From an uncultured Clostridium sp. (lineage in GTDB: Bacteria > Bacillota > Clostridia > Lachnospirales > Lachnospiraceae): DNA of 10,396 nt. The translations under genes and the position numbers were made by a program. The stretch is from positions 1 to 10,396 of the forward strand of contig URUX01000079.1 of assembly GCA_900551135.1 (NCBI GenBank). The letters are read 5' to 3'. Within the stretch, counting starts at the first letter, position 1. Each line of letters begins with the position of its first letter. The notes below the pieces were generated by a model. That model saw only the letters and a list, made by a program, of their open reading frames with translations. It was not told where the DNA came from and ran no database searches. Shown in pieces: positions 5,727 through 10,396 of this stretch.

Positions 5727-7709
5727 TTATTCCAGGTCTAAAAGAACCTTTTTAACTTCTATCATTCTGTCACGCAGCTTTGCTGCTTCCTCAAAGTTCA
5801 GTTCGGCTGCTGCCTGATGCATTTTCTTAGTCAGTTCTTTTACTAACTGGTTCAATTCCTTCTCATCCATAGATTCCGGCTCTTTCTTAAAGTCTTTCTC
5901 CGGCTCTACGGCCGCCTTGGAAATGGCAATCAAATCCCTTACTGCCTTTTTAATTGTAGTAGGAGTAATGCCGTGCTTTTCATTGTAGTCCTGCTGGATT
6001 TTCCGCCGTCGGCTGGTTTCTTCTATGGCATTTTTCATGGAATCGGTTATGGTGTCTGCATACATGATGACATGGCCTTCGCTGTTCCGAGCCGCACGTC
6101 CGATAGTCTGAATCAGTGACGTTTCCGATCTTAAGAATCCTTCTTTATCAGCATCCAGGATGGCTACCAGGGTAATCTCCGGAATATCCAGTCCTTCTCG
6201 TAAGAGGTTAATTCCAACCAGAACGTCAAACACATCCAGACGCATATCCCGAATGATCTCCGCCCGTTCCAGAGTATCAATATCTGAGTGAAGGTACTTC
6301 ACGCGGATTCCCACCTCGCGCATATAATCCGTCAAATCCTCTGCCATCCGCTTGGTCAGAGTCGTAATCAGAACCTTGTGGTGCTGCTCTGTCTCTTTAT
6401 TTACCTCCGAAATCAGGTCGTCAATCTGTCCTTCTACGGGACGGACGAAAATTTCCGGATCCAGCAGACCGGTTGGGCGGATAATCTGCTCCACCCGCAT
6501 CAGTTCATGCTGGCTTTCATAAACGGACGGTGTTGCCGACACAAACATCATCTGGTTAATTTTACTCTCAAACTCGGTAAAATTCAAGGGGCGGTTATCC
6601 AGTGCAGATGGAAGACGGAACCCGTAATCTACCAGGGTTCTCTTTCTGGACTGGTCGCCTGCATACATTCCCCTGACCTGGGGCAGCGTAATGTGGGATT
6701 CATCTACAATAATCAGAAAGTCATCCGGGAAATAGTCCATCAGAGTCCAGGGCGGCTCTCCCGGCGCTGTACCGGTCAAATGCCTGGAGTAATTCTCAAT
6801 GCCGGAGCAAAATCCCGTCTCTCTCATCATTTCCACATCAAAATTGGTTCTCTCTGAGATTCTCTGAGCCTCTAAAAGCTTATCTTCACTCTTAAAAAAG
6901 GTCACCCGCTCCTTCATCTCTTCTAATATGTTTTCTGTAGCAAGAAGCATCTTTTCTTTGGGGACTACGTAATGGGACGCTGGGAAAATTGCCACATGCC
7001 CCAGCTGTGCCTTAATCTCTCCGGTTACAGTGTCAATTTCCGTAATCCGATCTACTTCATCTCCGAAAAACTCCACCCGATAGGCTTCATTCCCAGAATA
7101 GGCCGGATAAATTTCCAGGGTATCTCCCCGGACACGGAAGGTTCCCCGTTTAAAATCCATGTCGTTTCTGGCATACTGAATGTCGATCAGCTTGTGAATG
7201 ACCTCATCCCTGTCCTTTATCATGCCCGGCCTGAGTGAAATTACCATTTCCTTATAGTCTATGGGGCTTCCCAGACCATATATGCAGGATACAGATGCCA
7301 CAATAATCACATCTCTCCGTTCAGACAGAGCAGCAGTTGCTGAGTGACGCAGCTTATCGATCTCGTCATTGATAGCCGAGTCCTTTTCAATATATGTGTC
7401 TGTAGACGGAACATATGCCTCCGGCTGGTAATAATCATAATAGGATACAAAGTATTCCACTGCGTTACTCGGAAAATACTCTTTAAACTCACCATAGAGC
7501 TGTGCTGCTAAAGTCTTATTGTGCGCTATTACCAAAGTCGGCTTATTTAACTGGGCAATCACATTTGCCATGGTAAAGGTCTTGCCGGAACCCGTAACCC
7601 CCAGTAAAGTCTGGAATTGATTGCCTTCCCGGAAGCCTTTGACCAATGCTTCAATGGCCTGCGGCTGGTCGCCGGTGGGCTGAAATTCTGCGTGCAATTT
7701 GAACTCCAT
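5727..7709 (-). CDS. uvrB: UvrB, excinuclease ABC subunit B, 660 aa
   Basis: UvrB is the damage-verifying helicase-like subunit of nucleotide excision repair; it is loaded by UvrA and recruits UvrC. The length matches B. subtilis UvrB (661). Visible parts are Walker A GVTGSGKT (37-44), the beta-hairpin region SYYDYYQPEAYVP (89-101) that clamps one DNA strand, the Walker B box DESH (336-339), SATP (391-394), motif VI QTIGRAAR (534-541), and a C-terminal UVR domain (about 622-657, LNFEEAAKLRDRM) that binds UvrC. The start at 7709 has GGAGGTG 11 nt upstream. uvrA, its common partner downstream, is absent; feoA follows instead. The leader upstream (7710-7914) contains a long terminator-like hairpin close to the ribosome binding site, so expression may be controlled there. 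Confidence 0.98.
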   Translation of the reverse strand: MEFKLHAEFQPTGDQPQAIEALVKGFREGNQFQTLLGVTGSGKTFTMANVIAQLNKPTLVIAHNKTLAAQLYGEFKEYFPSNAVEYFVSYYDYYQPEAYVPSTDTYIEKDSAINDEIDKLRHSATAALSERRDVIIVASVSCIYGLGSPIDYKEMVISLRPGMIKDRDEVIHKLIDIQYARNDMDFKRGTFRVRGDTLEIYPAYSGNEAYRVEFFGDEVDRITEIDTVTGEIKAQLGHVAIFPASHYVVPKEKMLLATENILEEMKERVTFFKSEDKLLEAQRISERTNFDVEMMRETGFCSGIENYSRHLTGTAPGEPPWTLMDYFPDDFLIIVDESHITLPQVRGMYAGDQSRKRTLVDYGFRLPSALDNRPLNFTEFESKINQMMFVSATPSVYESQHELMRVEQIIRPTGLLDPEIFVRPVEGQIDDLISEVNKETEQHHKVLITTLTKRMAEDLTDYMREVGIRVKYLHSDIDTLERAEIIRDMRLDVFDVLVGINLLREGLDIPEITLVAILDADKEGFLRSETSLIQTIGRAARNSEGHVIMYADTITDSMKNAIEETSRRRKIQQDYNEKHGITPTTIKKAVRDLIAISKAAVEPEKDFKKEPESMDEKELNQLVKELTKKMHQAAAELNFEEAAKLRDRMIEVKKVLLDLE

Positions 7710-7736
7710 AATGTGCTTTTCACCTCCAAGTGACCT

Positions 7737-7808
7737 AAAAAAAGTTCGAGTATAGGCCAGAAATTCGTAAAATGAACAGTTTTTCGCCTGGCCTATACAC
7801 GAACTTTT
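7737..7808 (-). terminator. Long terminator-like hairpin (stem A/A') just before the uvrB ribosome binding site
   Basis: Arms at 7740-7760 and 7788-7808 match at 20 of 21 positions; the only mismatch is 7749/7799. In the direction of uvrB transcription the second arm runs straight into seven T (7743-7737), the form of an intrinsic terminator, though the loop (27 nt) is large. Only 9 nt separate the U-tract from the uvrB ribosome binding site at 7727-7721. It may end transcripts from the right, or act as an attenuator in the uvrB leader. A TATACT at 7754-7749 within the arm could be a -10, which would allow a start downstream of the hairpin. Confidence 0.65.
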
Positions 7809-7822
7809 CTCATTTTACGAAT
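7763..7822 (-). other. Second stem (B/B') interleaved with the terminator hairpin
   Basis: ATTCGTAAAATGA at 7763-7775 and its exact 13-bp complement at 7810-7822. Arm B sits in the loop of stem A/A', while arm B' lies just outside A' (gap of one base). The order A-B-A'-B' means the two stems either exclude each other or form a pseudoknot. In the uvrB direction, B'/B would fold before the terminator stem is complete. Confidence 0.6.
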
Positions 7823-7836
7823 GAAAGTCACTAAAA
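7823..7836 (+). repeat. 14-bp direct repeat, copy 1
   Basis: GAAAGTCACTAAAA, directly after arm B'. An exact second copy starts 69 bp downstream, at 7892. A diverged relative (AAGTGACCTAAAA) lies at 7728-7740 next to the uvrB ribosome binding site. Confidence 0.8.
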
Positions 7837-7891
7837 CCATTTTTCCGGGACGCCGCAACACCAAATAAAATCAGGTGGAATTGGCAACACG

Positions 7892-7905
7892 GAAAGTCAC
7901 TAAAA
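7892..7905 (+). repeat. 14-bp direct repeat, copy 2
   Basis: Exact copy of the repeat at 7823-7836. Its end abuts the candidate -10 element of the uvrB-facing promoter. Paired short direct repeats near an integrase gene are typical of arm-type binding sites for the N-terminal domain of tyrosine integrases; that role is inference here. Confidence 0.8.
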
Positions 7906-7914
7906 ATTATAGCA
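7906..7914 (-). promoter_or_regulatory. Extended -10 promoter candidate facing uvrB
   Basis: On the minus strand TGCTATAAT (7914-7906) is a perfect extended -10. There is no good -35 at 16-18 nt (TATACT is the best), as is common for extended -10 promoters. Transcription would start near 7899 and give a uvrB leader of about 190 nt that contains the stems A/A' and B/B'. It lies just after the terminator of the integrase genes. Confidence 0.5.
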
Positions 7915-7924
7915 CAGCCCCTTC

Positions 7925-7969
7925 AAAAAGTATAGCCACGACCGAACATAAGTTTTCGGCGGTGGCTAT
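7925..7969 (-). terminator. Intrinsic terminator of the integrase genes
   Basis: The hairpin has arms 7932-7946 and 7955-7969 (13 of 15 pairs, two adjacent mismatches) and an 8-nt loop. On the minus strand it is followed by AC and five T (7929-7925). It begins 22 nt after the stop codon of the first integrase gene, as expected for the end of that transcript. Confidence 0.7.
7943..7956. promoter_or_regulatory. Possible LexA (SOS) box
   Basis: CGAACATAAGTTTT fits the Gram-positive LexA pattern CGAAC-N4-GTTYC with two deviations (position 9 and the last base). It lies about 30 nt upstream of the -10 candidate facing uvrB, and uvrB belongs to the LexA regulon in B. subtilis. It coincides with the loop and inner stem of the integrase terminator, so the match may be chance. 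Confidence 0.3.
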
Positions 7970-7991
7970 CTTTGGCACGCAGCTTTATTTA

Positions 7992-9275
7992 TTATAGGAA
8001 AGAATCAGCCGCAACTACTACATCAATGTCCTCTGTGACAAGCATACCTTCTGTTTCCATATCCGGCATTACTTCGTCAATAAAGGGCTGTAACTCATCT
8101 ACACAGTCAGCGATTATTCCTTTATTATCTCCATAAACATCTATCGTAATCAATTCTTTTGCATGGCCCATCAGCTTCGATACCGCCTTGGGATTGAAAT
8201 CATTTTTCAACAGAATCGTGCAAAAGGTACTTCGCAAATCATGCCAGCGAATATCCGGCAGGCCATTCTCCTCCAGCAACCTTTTGTAATGTGTCCAATG
8301 GAAGTCCTTACTTCTCGGCCTCCCATAGCTGGAACAACATATATACCCCAAGTCCTGAAATGTATTATTTCTTCTGCTTTTCTGCCGCTCATAGATTTTC
8401 CGCTGCTCCAGAATCGCCTCAAACACATAATCCGGTATCGGCAAATCCCGATAGCTGGATGAGGTTTTCAACCTGACCTCCTGCTTTGTAAAAGTCTTAG
8501 GTGCAAAATCTTCTTTTTTGCTTCTTATCTTCTTTCCCAACTGCCGCTGAACCTTCAGCGTCCGGTTGATATAATCCACATCTGAATATTTCACACCGTT
8601 AATTTCCCTGCGCCGTAATCCCATCAATACATTAAACAACACCTGCATATGGATGGGCGTATTCCTGCTGGCCTCCAGCAAAATCAAAATCTGATCCATC
8701 GTCAACGTCTTTTGCGTGTCGATGTTCCGAGTATGATATTTCTTTTTCACTACTTTCTTTGGCAAATCCACACCCAACGCAGGATTTTCAGCTATTACCT
8801 TTTTATCCACTGCATACTGCATGGATACATTCATAACCGTTTTTACCAGCCGGGCCACGGATACTGAATAATCTGCTTTCTGATTATAAAGCTTCTGAAC
8901 GTCTCCACGGTTGATCTCCACCATTTTCCGTCCACCAAGGACAGGAACTATATGATTTTTTACTATCCCGGCATAGGTTGCATATGTCTCGCTGCTCTCT
9001 ACTCGATTTTGAATCTCTTCCTCCACCCAAAACTCCATAAAGTCTTTCACGCGTACATTTGCATACACAACATAAGTGCCAGAATACAACTCTCCAATAG
9101 TTTTATCTCTGGCCGCATTTGCTTCCTTTTCCGTATCAAATCCGGCTTTCTGCTGGGGCTTTTTTGATCCATCCATATAGATCAGGAACACCCGGTATCC
9201 AAACTTGCCTTTGAGCGGCATAACATTAGATACCTCCCATTCCACATATTTTTGAAAGTTTAAATCAAACTTCAT
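7992..9275 (-). CDS. Tyrosine recombinase/integrase, 427 aa
   Basis: A full-length phage-integrase-family recombinase. The N-terminal arm-DNA-binding domain is about residues 20-68 (GYRVFLIYMDGSKKPQQKAG, EANAARDKTIGELYSGTYV), and the SAM-like core-binding domain about 75-165. The catalytic domain has R221 (GLRRRE), K270 in the beta-hairpin (KTSSSYRDLPIP), H345 and R348 (WHDLRST), H371 (LMGH) and nucleophile Y381 (IDVYG), so all active-site residues are present. An acidic tail of about 45 residues follows the tyrosine. The ATG at 9275 is chosen because AGGAGGGG lies 7 nt upstream; a longer in-frame start at 9314 would overlap the previous gene. It is translationally coupled to the integrase gene upstream, and a terminator follows its stop. 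It should act on the ends of the element that carries it. Confidence 0.95.
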   Translation of the reverse strand: MKFDLNFQKYVEWEVSNVMPLKGKFGYRVFLIYMDGSKKPQQKAGFDTEKEANAARDKTIGELYSGTYVVYANVRVKDFMEFWVEEEIQNRVESSETYATYAGIVKNHIVPVLGGRKMVEINRGDVQKLYNQKADYSVSVARLVKTVMNVSMQYAVDKKVIAENPALGVDLPKKVVKKKYHTRNIDTQKTLTMDQILILLEASRNTPIHMQVLFNVLMGLRRREINGVKYSDVDYINRTLKVQRQLGKKIRSKKEDFAPKTFTKQEVRLKTSSSYRDLPIPDYVFEAILEQRKIYERQKSRRNNTFQDLGYICCSSYGRPRSKDFHWTHYKRLLEENGLPDIRWHDLRSTFCTILLKNDFNPKAVSKLMGHAKELITIDVYGDNKGIIADCVDELQPFIDEVMPDMETEGMLVTEDIDVVVAADSFL

Positions 9276-9282
9276 TGTTACA

Positions 9283-9290
9283 CCCCTCCT
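9283..9290 (-). promoter_or_regulatory. Ribosome binding site overlapping the upstream stop codon
   Basis: AGGAGGGG (9290-9283) shares two bases with the TAG stop (9291-9289) of the preceding integrase gene and lies 7 nt before the ATG at 9275. This layout implies coupled translation of the two recombinases. Confidence 0.8.
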
Positions 9291-10396
9291 ATGCACTGAT
9301 TGGAACAAACGCATTATTCATAAACGCCAGTATATTTTCATTTTCATCCATAACATCACAGTAGTATTCAAATGTGGTATGTATGGAACTGTGTCCAAGT
9401 AATGCCGAGATTTTTATTAAGGCCACTCCCATCTCTATCAGGATCGTTGCGTACATATGCCGAAGCCCATGCACTGTAACATGGGGCAGCGCATTATGGC
9501 TGCATAATTTCGTCAAAGCGCCGTTGATAGAAGCCAGGCCATGCGGACGGCCATTTTCCTGGCAGCTAACATAGTCATTGTCCCGATAATCCAAGCATTT
9601 CATTTTATTAGCCGCAACCAATAACTGCCGCTTTTTTACTTCATTCATCACTACTTCCGGAACCCGCAAAACGCGAAAACTATTTGGTGTTTTGGGATCG
9701 CGCTCTATAAGGCCACATTCCTGTATCTTGCTGCCGCCTTTTTCAATCACAGGATTTGAAACAATTTGGCGACTGATATAGACCGTATTTTTTTCAAAAT
9801 CAAAATCGCTAAACTTCAGACCCAGAATTTCTCCTTTACGCAGGCCGCAGAATAATCCCAGCAAAATTTCAAGATACCAGCCGCTTTTCGATGCTGCTTT
9901 CAGCAAAACCTTGATTTTTTCTTTACTCAGTATGGTAATCTTAGGCTTCACACGTTTATAGGGCTTTGTACTGACAACCGGATTTGTCTTAATATATCCG
10001 GCAATCACAGCCTCCTTTAAAGCAAGGTTCAGCATTTCTCTGGCTTTATTTCCGGCTGATTTGCTGCACTTCGCAATATTCGCCAGTAATGCATCCAGAT
10101 ATTCCACATTCACATACCGTACCTTTATATCATACTCGATATAAGGAAGAATCAGATCATAAATCGCGTAGGCCCCAACCATACGGGTGGTCGCTTCAAC
10201 CCGTTCTGAAAACACTTCCTCAAACCAATAAATCAGGTAATCCTTGAACATGACTTCCATGTTTACTTTATGAGCCAGCTCATAAGCCCGGTATGATTTC
10301 TTAAATTCAGCTTCGTATTGGTCATAGCTTTTATCTGCTTCCTGACTCGTTGCAAAGCCGCCCTTCTTGCTGTACTTTATCGTACCGTCCTCCCGG
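9289..10396 (-). CDS. Tyrosine recombinase/integrase, 5' end beyond the window (at least 368 aa)
   Basis: A second tyrosine recombinase, read from the right edge. An ATG at 10260 would give 323 residues, but the frame stays open through all 45 codons to the window edge. Those codons spell an arm-binding-domain sequence (DGTIKYSKKGGFATSQEA, then an Asp/Lys/Tyr-rich helix), so the true start lies outside. Numbering from the M at 10260, the core-binding domain is about 1-100. Catalytic residues are R141 (GLRKGE), K190 (DPKTPNSFRVLRVP), H264 and R267 (HGLRHMY), H290 (LLGH) and Y300 (TTFEYYCDV; Y299 is the alternative). All are intact. It is clearly different from the neighbouring integrase, so this is not a recent duplication. 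Its stop overlaps the ribosome binding site of the next gene. Confidence 0.93.
   Translation of the reverse strand, partial: REDGTIKYSKKGGFATSQEADKSYDQYEAEFKKSYRAYELAHKVNMEVMFKDYLIYWFEEVFSERVEATTRMVGAYAIYDLILPYIEYDIKVRYVNVEYLDALLANIAKCSKSAGNKAREMLNLALKEAVIAGYIKTNPVVSTKPYKRVKPKITILSKEKIKVLLKAASKSGWYLEILLGLFCGLRKGEILGLKFSDFDFEKNTVYISRQIVSNPVIEKGGSKIQECGLIERDPKTPNSFRVLRVPEVVMNEVKKRQLLVAANKMKCLDYRDNDYVSCQENGRPHGLASINGALTKLCSHNALPHVTVHGLRHMYATILIEMGVALIKISALLGHSSIHTTFEYYCDVMDENENILAFMNNAFVPISA

Larger units (their letters stand above)
7992..10396. mobile_element. End of an integrated element (partial, inferred)
   Basis: Two tandem integrase genes next to a structured intergenic region suggest the terminal part of an integrative element whose body lies to the right of the window. 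Its left junction should fall somewhere in 7710-7991; no core repeat can be proved with only one end visible. Only the integrase part is marked here. Confidence 0.5.

Noticed and set aside
7740..7808. Stem A/A' as terminal inverted repeats of a small insertion element
   Set aside because: No target duplication flanks the arms, the interior is only 27 bp, and the U-tract with interleaved second stem fits an RNA or att structure better.
7710..7991. CRISPR-like array from the repeated motif
   Set aside because: There are only two exact copies of 14 bp, with a single interval and no further repeats or cas genes.
9374..9574. Plus-strand open frame within the integrase gene
   Set aside because: It is antisense to a conserved catalytic domain, with no ribosome binding site and no recognisable product. 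The same applies to the other plus-strand frames inside uvrB, feoB and the integrases.

Overview
The window looks like the chromosome of a Lachnospiraceae-type Firmicute (Clostridia). The evidence is moderate GC by eye, strong AGGAGG-type ribosome binding sites, a DUF5688-type protein, a split ThrE-type exporter beside feoAB, and a short N-terminus resembling clostridial QueA. No genus can be named from the sequence alone.

Layout, left to right. At 1-966 on the minus strand is a membrane-anchored extracytoplasmic protein with a TTG start, followed by the first eight codons of what is probably queA. Two back-to-back promoters separate this unit from a lone tRNA-Arg(CCG) gene (1084-1155, plus strand). 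A well-formed promoter then leads into a DUF5688-type gene (1395-2360, plus strand). Its 3' end overlaps by 125 bp the end of a long minus-strand cluster. In order of transcription that cluster is uvrB (7709-5727), feoA, feoB and the two halves of a ThrE/YjjP-YjjB-type exporter (ending at 2236). The genes from feoA to the exporter overlap each other by 4-8 bp and are almost certainly one mRNA. uvrB lies 85 bp upstream with no clear terminator between, so read-through is likely.

Upstream of uvrB, a gene-free stretch of about 280 bp (7710-7991) is dense in structure. It holds a terminator for the genes to the right, a possible LexA box, an extended -10 promoter facing uvrB, two exact 14-bp direct repeats, and two long stems interleaved in the order A-B-A'-B'. 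The outer stem ends in a seven-U tract only 9 nt before the uvrB ribosome binding site.

To the right (7992-10396) are two tandem tyrosine recombinase genes on the minus strand. They differ from each other and are translationally coupled. The second one in the window continues past the right edge. They probably mark the end of an integrated element whose junction with the chromosome lies somewhere in 7710-7991.

Most of the window is familiar housekeeping and transport functions. The least explained part is the uvrB-integrase intergenic region.
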